A stretch of 13,663 nucleotides of DNA from Actinomycetes bacterium (GTDB lineage Bacteria > Actinomycetota > Actinomycetes > Actinomycetales > Microbacteriaceae): assembly GCA_023457615.1 (NCBI GenBank), contig JAEWKY010000064.1:1-13663 (forward strand), read 5' to 3'. The position numbers were made by a program, and so were the translations under genes. Every line of letters starts with the position of its first letter. The first letter of the stretch is position 1. Positions 5,502-12,596 of this stretch are shown here, piece by piece. The notes under the pieces were generated by a model. It saw only the letters and a list, made by a program, of their open reading frames with translations. It searched no databases and was not told the origin of the DNA.

Positions 5502-6677
5502 GTGACCGGGCCGGATGTCGACACCTCGGTCGTGGTCGTGGGGGCAGGTCAAGCCGGGCTCTCGGTGGCGTACTACCTCCGCCGACTCGGCCTCGACCCG
5601 GGGAACGAGTTCGTGCTGCTCGACCGGGGTCCGGGCACCGGGGGGGCGTGGCAGTTCCGCTGGGAGGCGCTGCGGCTCGGCTACGCCCACAAGGTGCACG
5701 ACCTGCCCGGCATGGACGAGCTGGGGCTGAGCTTCGACACGGCCGACAAGAGCCTCCCGGCGAAGGACGTCGTCGCCGACTACTACCGCGCCTACGAGGA
5801 GCACTTCGGCCTCCAGGTCGTCCGCCCCGCCGAGGTCACGCGCGTGGAGATGACGGCCGAGGGATTCGTGACGACCTTCGAGGGCCCGTACGGCGTGCGG
5901 GACGTGTCGAGCCATGTGCTCGTCAACGCGACGGGAACCTGGGGCGCGCCCTTCGTGCCCTACTACCCCGGCATGAACGTCTTCGAGGGGCGTCACCTGC
6001 ACACCTCCGAGTACCGCGACGCCGAGCAGTTCCGCGACCAGGACGTCGTCGTCGTCGGCGGCGGCACGAGCGCGATCGGGTTCCTCATGGAGCTCGAGGA
6101 GGTCGCGAGATCGCTCACCTGGGTGGCGCGGCGTCCGATCGAGTTCCTCGAGGGCGAGAACCTCAACATCGAGGGCGGCCAGTCGGCGGTCGCGCTGCAG
6201 GACGAGGCCGCGCGGATGGGCAGCGCCCTGCCGAGCATCGTCAGCACGACGGGCGTGCCGCGCAGCCGTCGCATCCAGGCCGCCATCGACCGCGGCCTGC
6301 TGCTCGCCCGCCCGATGTTCTCCTCGATCGAGCCCCGCGGCATCCGCTGGTCGAACGGGGCGACCCGGCCGGCCGACGCGATCATCTGGGCGACGGGCTT
6401 CCGACCGGAGCTCCGGCACCTCGCGCCGCTCAAGCTGCGCGAGAAGTCGGGCGGCATCACGGTGGGCAAGAACGTGTCGTGGAAGAACCCGCGGCTCTTC
6501 TTCGCGGGCTACGGACCGACCGCGTCGACGATCGGCGCGAACCGCGCGGGTCGCGCGATCGCGCGCCAGGTCGTGGCGACGCTCAGCTCGCTCGCCGACG
6601 AGCGGCGCGGTCCGCTGCCGGACGAGCGTCCCACGACGATCGCCGACACCGCCGAGGCGCGCTTCCTCGCCGACTGA
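5502..6677 (+). CDS. FAD/NAD(P)-binding oxidoreductase, flavin-containing monooxygenase-like
   Basis: The product has 391 residues and two dinucleotide-binding folds. VVVVGAGQAGLS at 10-21 binds the FAD ADP moiety, and VVVVGGGTSAIG at 182-193 is the NAD(P)H site. Between them are GTGGAWQFRWEALRLGY, ATGTWGAPFVPYYPG and HTSEYRD, which resemble flavin-containing monooxygenases and related thioredoxin-reductase-like proteins. The C-terminal IIWATGFRPEL is the usual ATG motif, and RLFFAGYGPTASTIGANRAGR closes the flavin site. The substrate cannot be predicted. An in-frame GTG at 5388 is rejected as the start: it would add a 38-residue leader unlike the family and would cover the DUF3073 promoter region. 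The gene is isolated, with divergent and convergent neighbours. Confidence 0.85.
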   Translation: MTGPDVDTSVVVVGAGQAGLSVAYYLRRLGLDPGNEFVLLDRGPGTGGAWQFRWEALRLGYAHKVHDLPGMDELGLSFDTADKSLPAKDVVADYYRAYEEHFGLQVVRPAEVTRVEMTAEGFVTTFEGPYGVRDVSSHVLVNATGTWGAPFVPYYPGMNVFEGRHLHTSEYRDAEQFRDQDVVVVGGGTSAIGFLMELEEVARSLTWVARRPIEFLEGENLNIEGGQSAVALQDEAARMGSALPSIVSTTGVPRSRRIQAAIDRGLLLARPMFSSIEPRGIRWSNGATRPADAIIWATGFRPELRHLAPLKLREKSGGITVGKNVSWKNPRLFFAGYGPTASTIGANRAGRAIARQVVATLSSLADERRGPLPDERPTTIADTAEARFLAD

Positions 6678-6688
6678 CCGGTCGGCGA
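6667..6688. terminator. Hairpin terminator between the oxidoreductase and the GntR gene
   Basis: An 8-bp stem TCGCCGAC (6667-6674) pairs with GTCGGCGA (6681-6688) around a six-base loop that contains the TGA stop of the oxidoreductase. It lies between two convergent genes. There is no T-run after it on the plus strand beyond TCCGG, so it would act as a GC-rich hairpin terminator, possibly in both directions. Confidence 0.5.
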
Positions 6689-6712
6689 TCCGGTCGGGTT
6701 CCGCGTTCTGCG

Positions 6713-7360
6713 TCAGCCGGCGTCGGGGAGGCTCGACCAGGTGCCGTAGGCGACCGCCGCCGCCCCGTCGGCATCCCCGGCGGCGCACAGCCGGATGAGC
6801 TCGTCGTGCCGCTCGAGCGATCCCTGGGCGTCGGGTTCGGTGAAGCGCAGCCGCTCGGCACGGCGCAGCACGGGCGTGAACTGCTCGAGCACCGCGGCGA
6901 CCGCCCGGTTGCCGGCCACGGCGACCGGGATGCGGTGCAGCTCGTCGTCCGCGGAGAGCGCGTCGTCGACGTCGCCGGCCTCGAGCGCGCGGCGGAAGCG
7001 CGCGGCGGCGGCCCGCATCGCGTCGAGGTGCGCCGGGGTGAGGTGCGGCACCGCGTCGAGCACGGCGAGCCGGTGCATCGCGGCGACGACATCGCGGGCT
7101 TCCCGGGTCGCGCGGGCGTCGAGCGAGCTGACGACGGTCGAGCGGCCGGGTCGGGCGACGACGAGCCCTCCCGCGGCCAACCGGAGCAGTGCCTCGCGCA
7201 CGGGCGTGCGGCTCACGCCGAGCCAGTCGGCGAGCTCGCCGTCGCGCAGCTGCTCGCCGGGGGCGAAGGTGCCGTCGATGAGGGCGTCGCGCAGGCGCCC
7301 GTAGACGTCGTCGCGCAGCAGTGTGCGGTCGACGCCGGGGGAGCTCGCGGGGATGGGCAC
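6713..7360 (-). CDS. GntR-family transcriptional regulator, FCD (FadR-like) subgroup
   Basis: The product has 215 residues. The N-terminal winged helix covers about 12-75, with DDVYGRLRDALIDGTFAPGEQL and the recognition region LADWLGVSRTPVREALLRLAAGGLV. From about residue 85 an all-helical FCD effector domain follows, with DDELHRIPVAVAGN and ERHDELIRLCAAGDADGAA. Two of the usual metal-binding His positions are visible; the last one, normally near the end of the final helix, is not obvious in VAYGTWSSL. FCD regulators usually bind organic acids. GTG at 7360 is chosen as the start; AGGATGAGGA precedes it closely. An earlier GTG at 7405 would lie almost on the operator. It probably regulates itself and the divergent hydrolase. 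Confidence 0.9.
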   Translation of the reverse strand: MPIPASSPGVDRTLLRDDVYGRLRDALIDGTFAPGEQLRDGELADWLGVSRTPVREALLRLAAGGLVVARPGRSTVVSSLDARATREARDVVAAMHRLAVLDAVPHLTPAHLDAMRAAAARFRRALEAGDVDDALSADDELHRIPVAVAGNRAVAAVLEQFTPVLRRAERLRFTEPDAQGSLERHDELIRLCAAGDADGAAAVAYGTWSSLPDAG

Positions 7361-7384
7361 GTCCTCATCCTGCCGCCTTCGGCC

Positions 7385-7421
7385 TTGACCTCGACCACCG
7401 GTCACGCAATATATTGCATAT
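7385..7421. promoter_or_regulatory. GntR operator and promoter between gntR-like and the hydrolase gene
   Basis: GCAATATATTGC at 7406-7417 is a perfect 12-bp palindrome in an otherwise GC-rich stretch, and it looks like FCD/VanR-type GntR operators. On the plus strand a good -35 TTGACC (7385-7390) precedes it, and AATATA or TATATT within the palindrome can serve as the -10 box (spacers 17 or 19). Binding there would block the hydrolase promoter, and because the palindrome is symmetric it could also cover a minus-strand -10 box for the regulator. A CACGTG palindrome follows at 7422-7427. Confidence 0.7.
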
Positions 7422-7472
7422 CACGTGCGTTGTCCCTCGAGGACCGACCGGTCCCTCACGGAAGGAACTGCC

Positions 7473-8195
7473 ATGACCACCACGAAGCAGACCGTCGCCC
7501 TCGTCCACGGGGCCTACGCCGACTCCTCGAGCTGGAACGGCTCGGTGATCGCGCTCCGCGAGGCGGGGCATCCCGTCGTCGCGATCGCGAACCCGCTCCG
7601 CTCGCTCGACGACGACGCCGACTACGTGCGCAGCGTGCTCGAGGGCATCGACGGCCCGATCGTCGTCGCCGGGCACTCCTACGGCGGCCACGTGCTGAGC
7701 GCCGCGGCCGACGGCAACCCGGACGTCACCGCGATCGTCTACGTCGCGAGCTTCCAGGCCGAGGTGGGCGAGAGCCTCGTCGACCTCGTGGAGCGCTTCC
7801 CCGGCGCGCAGCTCGGCGGCGCGGCGATCCCGTCCGACTACCGCTCGCCCGACGGCCGCACGGCGGTCGAGCTCACGATCGACGCCGCGCGCTTCCCCGA
7901 GCTCTTCGCGGGCGACGTCGACCCCGAGGTCGCCCGGCGGATGGCGCTCACGCAGCGTCCGCTCGCGCTCGCCGCGTTCCAGGCGCCCGCGACCCGCGCG
8001 GGATGGACGACGATCCCGCACTGGGTGCTCGCCGCCCGTCAGGACCTCGCCATCCCGCTCGAGCTCGCGCGGTGGATGACCGAGCGCTCGGGCGGCCACC
8101 TCGTCGAGGTCGACGCGTCGCACGCCGTGACGGTGTCGCAGCCCGGCGCGGTGACGGAGATCATCCTCGAGGCGGCGCGCCGGACCGCGCGGTGA
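7473..8195 (+). CDS. Alpha/beta-fold hydrolase (esterase-like)
   Basis: The product has 240 residues with an intact catalytic triad: Ser69 in the nucleophile elbow GHSYGG, Asp191 in ARQDLAIP and His217 in DASHAV. LVHGAYADSSSW (10-21) supplies the oxyanion hole. This arrangement is typical of the plant-methylesterase-like and EstC-like branch of small cytoplasmic hydrolases; no signal peptide is present. The substrate is unknown; an ester is most likely. ATG at 7473 has the ribosome binding site GAAGGAA five bases upstream. A GTG at 7425 in the same frame is rejected because it lies next to the operator and adds a leader unlike the family. It is probably repressed by the divergent GntR protein until a small acid or ester appears. 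Confidence 0.9.
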   Translation: MTTTKQTVALVHGAYADSSSWNGSVIALREAGHPVVAIANPLRSLDDDADYVRSVLEGIDGPIVVAGHSYGGHVLSAAADGNPDVTAIVYVASFQAEVGESLVDLVERFPGAQLGGAAIPSDYRSPDGRTAVELTIDAARFPELFAGDVDPEVARRMALTQRPLALAAFQAPATRAGWTTIPHWVLAARQDLAIPLELARWMTERSGGHLVEVDASHAVTVSQPGAVTEIILEAARRTAR

Positions 8196-8217
8196 ACGCG
8201 CCGCGGGGCCGGAGCCG

Positions 8218-10107
8218 TCAGCCGCGCAGCGCCGTGTGCACGGCGATCGCGGAGGCCGCGCTCCAGCCCTGCGGACGGCACGCCGCCGGATAGGGCACGG
8301 GCGACGGCACGTCGTCGGAGCCGTCGCCCGAGTAGAGCTCGGGGACGCGGTAGTCGAACGCCACCGCCGCCCGGAGCAGCCCCTCCGCGAGCTCCGCGGC
8401 CTCGGCGGCGAACCCCTCCCGCGCGAGGCCCGTCACGGCGATGGCGGTGTCGTGCGTCCACACCGATCCGACGTGGTAGCCGAGCGGCCAGTAGCCGGTG
8501 GCGCCCGTGGACAGGCTGCGCAGCCCGAACCCGCTCGCGAGGGGCGCCGACACGAGGTGCCCCGCCACGAGCCGGGCCTCGTCGGCGGAGAGCAGACCCG
8601 TGCCCAGCAGGTGGCCGAGGTTCGACGTGAGGGTGTCGACCGGACGCTTGGCGCCGTCGAGCGCGATCGCCGGGTAACGCCCCTCGGGGGTGTCGATCCA
8701 GAACTTGGCGCGGAAGGCCTCCGACACGGTGCGCGCCCACGCCCGCCAGGGGGCCCCGTCGCCGCCCAGCGCGTCGAGCAGTTCGGCGCCGCCGAGCGCG
8801 GCCTCGACGGCGTAGGCCTGCACCTCGCACAGCGCGACCGGCCCCGACGCGAGCGTGCCGTCGCGCCACTGCACCGAGTCGCCGGAGTCCTTCCAGCCCT
8901 GGTTCGAGAGGCCGTGCCCCGACTCGTCGACGTACTCGAGCAGCCCGTCGCCGTCGCTGTCGCCGTAGTCGCGCATCCAGGCGAGCGCCGCCTCGAGCGC
9001 GGGCCGGAACTCGCGCAGCTCGTCGAGCGGATGCCCGGCGCGGTGCAGGTCGGCCAGGAGGCAGATCCAGAGGGCCGTCGCATCCACGGTGCCGTAGTAG
9101 CGCGGCGGCAGCACGACGTCCTCGCCCGGGATCGCGAACTCGCCGCGGCGCAGCTCGTGGAGGATCTTGCCCGGCTGCTCAGCGGTCTGCGGATCGACGA
9201 CGGCGCCCTGCATCGCCGCGAGCGTGCGGAGGGTGCCGATCGGGAGGCGCCCGCCGAGCGGCACGAGCATGCGCGCGACCCAGAGGGAGTCGCGGCCGAA
9301 GAGGGTGAAGAACCAGGGGGCGCCCGCCGCGACGAACTCCTCCCCCGGGGTCGTGGTGGTCGCGAGCCGCAGTGAGTCGAGGTCGGCGAGCGAGCGCTCG
9401 ACCCAGCGGCGCAGCCGGTCGTCGGCGCCGGAGAGGTCGGGCGCGGTCCAGGATGCCGGCGCCGAGGGTGCGACGACGACGGCGCCCTCGTCGTGGGCGG
9501 TGATCTCGAACCGGACGTCCGCCGAACCGCGGGCGGGCACCTCGAGCGTCCAGGAGACGCCGATCGTGTGAGCCGAGGCGCGGAGCTCGGCTCCGGGCGC
9601 CCGGAGCGCGGCCGCGACGCCGTTCCCGGTCCAGGTCGCGGTGTCGCCGTCGACGGTGACCGCGGGCGTGCCGCCGGCGAGACCCGTCTTGACGAGGTGC
9701 ATGTCGTCGAGCGCCGCCTCGAGCACGAACTCGATCCGCGCGGACACGGCGTGGCCCAGGCGGGAGACGATCTGGAACGTGTGGCGCGCGCCGTCGGGCC
9801 CGACCTCGCGCGTCAGGATGCCGCGCACGTCGGGGTCGGCGCCCTCCGCGTCGAGCCCGCGCAGGAGGCTCACGAAGCGCGTCCGGTCGGCCGAGTCCTG
9901 AAGGGTCGCGATGTGCTCGACCGGGCGCGCGTCGACGCGCACCTCGAGCGCGCGGACGATGCGCACGTCGGAGACGTAGACGCCGTCGATCGCGCCCGCG
10001 CCCATCGAGCCGTCGGCCCGCGACCACGCCTGCCCGGGCGCGCGCAGGGTCGCGACCGCGTCGTGGAGGAGCGGTTGGAGCGGCGGTGCGGCGGCGGCGG
10101 AAGGCAT
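8218..10107 (-). CDS. Glycogen-debranching-like glycoside hydrolase (GDE N-terminal domain plus (alpha/alpha)6 catalytic domain)
   Basis: The product has 629 residues. Residues about 15-205 form the bacterial-type glycogen debranching N-terminal beta domain (GAGAIDGVYVSDVRIVRALEV, TREVGPDGARHTFQI). From about 230 comes an (alpha/alpha)6 barrel of the amylo-alpha-1,6-glucosidase type. Its landmarks are FFTLFGRDSLW (266-276), YYGTVDATALW (337-347), NQGWKDSGDS (402-411), YHVGSVWTHD (544-553) and PELYSG (589-594). By analogy with GH63/GH15-like barrels, D407 and E590 are candidate catalytic acids; this is inference. There is no signal peptide, so it acts in the cytoplasm, probably on sugars brought in by the adjacent ABC transporter. 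True activity (alpha-1,6-glucosidase or another inverting alpha-glycosidase) is uncertain. A TAAGGT box at 10122-10117 lies nine bases before the ATG. Confidence 0.88.
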   Translation of the reverse strand: MPSAAAAPPLQPLLHDAVATLRAPGQAWSRADGSMGAGAIDGVYVSDVRIVRALEVRVDARPVEHIATLQDSADRTRFVSLLRGLDAEGADPDVRGILTREVGPDGARHTFQIVSRLGHAVSARIEFVLEAALDDMHLVKTGLAGGTPAVTVDGDTATWTGNGVAAALRAPGAELRASAHTIGVSWTLEVPARGSADVRFEITAHDEGAVVVAPSAPASWTAPDLSGADDRLRRWVERSLADLDSLRLATTTTPGEEFVAAGAPWFFTLFGRDSLWVARMLVPLGGRLPIGTLRTLAAMQGAVVDPQTAEQPGKILHELRRGEFAIPGEDVVLPPRYYGTVDATALWICLLADLHRAGHPLDELREFRPALEAALAWMRDYGDSDGDGLLEYVDESGHGLSNQGWKDSGDSVQWRDGTLASGPVALCEVQAYAVEAALGGAELLDALGGDGAPWRAWARTVSEAFRAKFWIDTPEGRYPAIALDGAKRPVDTLTSNLGHLLGTGLLSADEARLVAGHLVSAPLASGFGLRSLSTGATGYWPLGYHVGSVWTHDTAIAVTGLAREGFAAEAAELAEGLLRAAVAFDYRVPELYSGDGSDDVPSPVPYPAACRPQGWSAASAIAVHTALRG

Positions 10108-10116
10108 CAGGCACGG

Positions 10117-10122
10117 ACCTTA
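10117..10122 (-). promoter_or_regulatory. Candidate -10 box of the debranching-like gene
   Basis: On the minus strand TAAGGT fits TANNNT and lies nine bases from the ATG at 10107, so the leader would be only two or three bases long. TGTGAA about 18 bases upstream could be the -35 element; it overlaps the distal LacI-type palindrome. No Shine-Dalgarno sequence is visible before this ATG. Confidence 0.4.
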
Positions 10123-10133
10123 GCACCCCGCAT

Positions 10134-10145
10134 TTGATCGTTCAC
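10134..10145. promoter_or_regulatory. LacI-type operator O2 (imperfect)
   Basis: TTGATCGTTCAC agrees at ten of twelve positions with the perfect palindrome at 10165-10176 and keeps the central CG typical of LacI-family sites. It overlaps the likely -35 region of the divergent debranching-like gene. The centre-to-centre distance to the perfect site is 31 bp, about three helical turns. Confidence 0.6.
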
Positions 10146-10164
10146 AGGGCTGGACTTTCGGTAC

Positions 10165-10176
10165 TTGAACGTTCAA
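10165..10176. promoter_or_regulatory. LacI-type operator O1 (perfect palindrome)
   Basis: TTGAACGTTCAA is a perfect 12-bp palindrome with a central CpG, where the hinge-helix leucine of LacI-family proteins inserts. It lies 44 bp before the LacI start codon in the divergent intergenic region. The downstream LacI protein is the obvious candidate to bind it, controlling both the transport operon and the debranching-like gene. Confidence 0.75.
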
Positions 10177-10220
10177 ACTGACGGCGCATCCCCCTGTGCG
10201 AGACCGAAGGAGGTCGGAAC

Positions 10221-11339
10221 GTGGCGCCACTGCCGACGGTCGACGACGTCGCCCGGCTCGCCCAGGTCTCGCGGCAGACCGTGTCGAACGTGCTCAACAG
10301 CCCCGAGGTCGTGCGGCCGGAGACGCGCGAGCGCGTGCAGGCCGCCATCGGCGAGCTCGGCTACCGCCCGCACGCGTCCGCCCGGCGGCTGCGGGCGGGC
10401 ACCTCCTCGACGATCGGCATCCGCCTCGACCCGGTCGCGAACGGCATCTCGGGATCGATCCTCGACCGCTACCTCCACGCCCTCACCGAGGCCGCCGACG
10501 CGCGCGGGATGCGGGTGACCCTCTTCGTGGCCGCCGACGTCGACGACGAGATCCGGCACTTCGAGCGACTGCGCGACGGCGCCGACGTCGACGCGTTCGT
10601 GCTCACCTCCACGCAGTACGACGACCCGCGCATCGCCTGGCTCGCGCGCGAGCGCATCCCGTTCGTCGCCTTCGGCCGGCCGTGGGGCGCCGAGACCGTC
10701 GACGACCCGGCGCGGCTGTGGGTGGATGTCGACGGGCAGGAGGGTCTGCGCCAGTCCACCCGTCACCTCCTCGGACGCGGCCTCACCCGGGTCGGCTACC
10801 TCGGCTGGCCCGCGGGCTCCGGCACGGGCGACGACCGGCGCCGGGGCTGGGAGTCGGCGCTGCAGGAGGCCGGGCTCGCCGCCTCCGACGACCTCGTCAC
10901 GACCGCCGAGGAGGGCGTCGCCCCCGCCCGGGTCGCGATCGAGAGGCTGCTCGGCGCGGCCGGCCCCGGGACGGGCGCGGCGCCCCTCGAGGGCCTCGTG
11001 TGCGCCTCCGACTCCCTCGCGCTCGGCGCCATGATGGCCGTCCGCGAGGCGGGGCTGCCGCACTTCCCCGTCATCGGCTTCGACAACACGCCGGTCGCCT
11101 CGGCGGTCGGCCTGTCGAGCGTCGACCAGCGGCTCGGCGACGTCGCCGCCGCGACCCTCGAGCTCCTCATGGGAGCGACCGGACGTCGCGTGCGTCCGCA
11201 TGGCGAGGCGGCCGAGGGCGACGCCCACCGCCTCATCACCCCCCAGCTTGTCGTGCGCCGGTCGAGTCACCTGGCGCCCGTCGAGGAAGCCGGTGCCGTC
11301 GAGTCCGGCGATCACAACGGAGAGAAGGAACAGCAATGA
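10221..11339 (+). CDS. LacI-family transcriptional regulator of the sugar locus
   Basis: The product has 372 residues. The N-terminal helix-turn-helix is TVDDVARLAQVSRQTVSNVLN (6-26), with R18 and Q19 at the base-reading positions. The hinge helix ASARRLRAG (52-60) has Leu57 at the place of the minor-groove leucine. The periplasmic-binding-like sensor domain runs from about 62 to 345 and includes GLVCASDSLALGAM and FPVIGFDNTP. The last 25 residues form a polar tail without a known role. GTG at 10221 has a strong ribosome binding site (GAAGGAGGT) seven bases upstream. It leads the operon and its stop overlaps the start of the binding-protein gene (ATGA). It probably releases operators O1 and O2 when it binds a sugar. 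Confidence 0.95.
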   Translation: MAPLPTVDDVARLAQVSRQTVSNVLNSPEVVRPETRERVQAAIGELGYRPHASARRLRAGTSSTIGIRLDPVANGISGSILDRYLHALTEAADARGMRVTLFVAADVDDEIRHFERLRDGADVDAFVLTSTQYDDPRIAWLARERIPFVAFGRPWGAETVDDPARLWVDVDGQEGLRQSTRHLLGRGLTRVGYLGWPAGSGTGDDRRRGWESALQEAGLAASDDLVTTAEEGVAPARVAIERLLGAAGPGTGAAPLEGLVCASDSLALGAMMAVREAGLPHFPVIGFDNTPVASAVGLSSVDQRLGDVAAATLELLMGATGRRVRPHGEAAEGDAHRLITPQLVVRRSSHLAPVEEAGAVESGDHNGEKEQQ

Positions 11340-12553
11340 GAAGAAGGATGTTGGCCGGCGCGGCGCTCGCGACCGGTGCGGCCCTCGTGCTCGCCGGATG
11401 CGCCGGCGACGGAGGCGGTGACTCGACCCCCGAGAGCCTGCGGGTTCTCATCGGCTCGAGCGGCGACGCGGAGACGAACGCCCTCCAGGCGGCCGCCGAC
11501 GCGTGGTCGGAGGACAGCGGCATCGAGGTCGAGGTCGTCGCCGCGGCGAACCTCACCGAGGAGCTCGCCACCGGCTTCGCGGGCGACGACCCGCCGGACC
11601 TGTTCTACATGTCGTGGGACCAGTTCCAGACCTACGCGGCGAACGGCTACCTCGAGCCCTACGCGGGCGACCTGCCGAACGCGGGGGAGTTCTACCCGAA
11701 CCTCGTCGACGCCTACACGTACGACGGCGAGTTCGTCTGCGCGCCCAAGGACTTCTCGACCCTCGGCCTGCAGATCAACACGGGCCTGTGGGAGGCCGCC
11801 GGGCTCACGGATGCCGACATCCCGACCGACTGGGACGGCCTCACGGCCGTCGCCACCGCGCTCACCCGCGACGGCGTCGTCGGCCTCTCGATGGGCCAGG
11901 AGTACGCGCGCATGGGCGTCTTCATGGAGCAGGCGGGCGGCGGCGTGATCGACGGCGACACCATCACGGCGGACAGCCCCGAGAACGTCGAGGGGCTCGA
12001 GTACCTCGCGTCGCTCTACGACGCGGGCGCGCTGCGCTTCCCGGCCGAGCTGAGCGCGGGCTGGGGCGGCGAGGCGCTCGGCGCCGGCAAGGCCGCGATG
12101 GTCATCGAGGGTCCGTGGATCAAGGGCATCGCGGGCGACTTCCCCGACACCGAGTACCGCACCGTCGAGCTGCCGGCCGGACCCGGCGGCCCGGGCACCT
12201 TCACGTTCTCGACCTGCTGGGGCATCCCGGAGGGGTCGGACACCGCCGACGCGGCGACGGACTTCGTCGAGTTCCTGACGAGCGACGAGCAGCAGCTCGC
12301 CTTCAGCGACGCCTTCGGGGTCATCCCCTCCACGGAGAGCGCCGCGGCGGTCTACGCGGAGAACTACCCGGAGAACGCGGCGTTCGTCGCGGGCGCCGAG
12401 TACGCCGTGACCCCCGCGAGCTTCGCCGGCGCGGCCGCCGTGCTCTCGGAGTTCAACTCGCGGGTCTCGACCTTCGCGGGGGCCGACTTCGGGGCCATCC
12501 TCGGCGACTTCCAGTCGCAGCTCGAGGCGGCCTACGACGAGGCCAACGGCTGA
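11336..12553 (+). CDS. Sugar ABC transporter substrate-binding lipoprotein
   Basis: The product has 405 residues and belongs to the extracellular solute-binding family 1 (MalE-like). The signal peptide MRRRMLAGAALATGAALVLAG ends in the lipobox L19-A-G-C22, so the mature protein is anchored to the outer face of the membrane through a lipidated Cys22. Family blocks include DDPPDLFYMSWDQFQTYA, GLWEAAGL followed by IPTDWDGL, KAAMVIEGPW and GVIPSTESA. Two more cysteines (in FVCAPKDF and FSTCWGIP) may form a disulfide. The ligand is probably a mono- or oligosaccharide; binding residues cannot be assigned. The ATG overlaps the LacI stop and is preceded by AGAAGGAA. The permease gene begins 43 bp after its stop. 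Confidence 0.95.
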   Translation: MRRRMLAGAALATGAALVLAGCAGDGGGDSTPESLRVLIGSSGDAETNALQAAADAWSEDSGIEVEVVAAANLTEELATGFAGDDPPDLFYMSWDQFQTYAANGYLEPYAGDLPNAGEFYPNLVDAYTYDGEFVCAPKDFSTLGLQINTGLWEAAGLTDADIPTDWDGLTAVATALTRDGVVGLSMGQEYARMGVFMEQAGGGVIDGDTITADSPENVEGLEYLASLYDAGALRFPAELSAGWGGEALGAGKAAMVIEGPWIKGIAGDFPDTEYRTVELPAGPGGPGTFTFSTCWGIPEGSDTADAATDFVEFLTSDEQQLAFSDAFGVIPSTESAAAVYAENYPENAAFVAGAEYAVTPASFAGAAAVLSEFNSRVSTFAGADFGAILGDFQSQLEAAYDEANG

Positions 12554-12596
12554 GCCGCACCGGCTGACCGTAGGAGAGGGAGCACGGGGAGATCCG

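Noticed and set aside
7422..7427. CACGTG palindrome after the GntR operator as a second regulatory site.
   Set aside because: A 6-bp GC-rich palindrome is expected often by chance (another CACGTG occurs at 2192-2197), so it carries little weight alone.
5648..8293. An 881-codon plus-strand open frame across the oxidoreductase, GntR and hydrolase genes.
   Set aside because: It is a shadow frame: Arg/Pro/Gly/Ala-rich with no family motif, and it overlaps three well-supported genes on both strands. Long stop-free frames are normal at this GC content.
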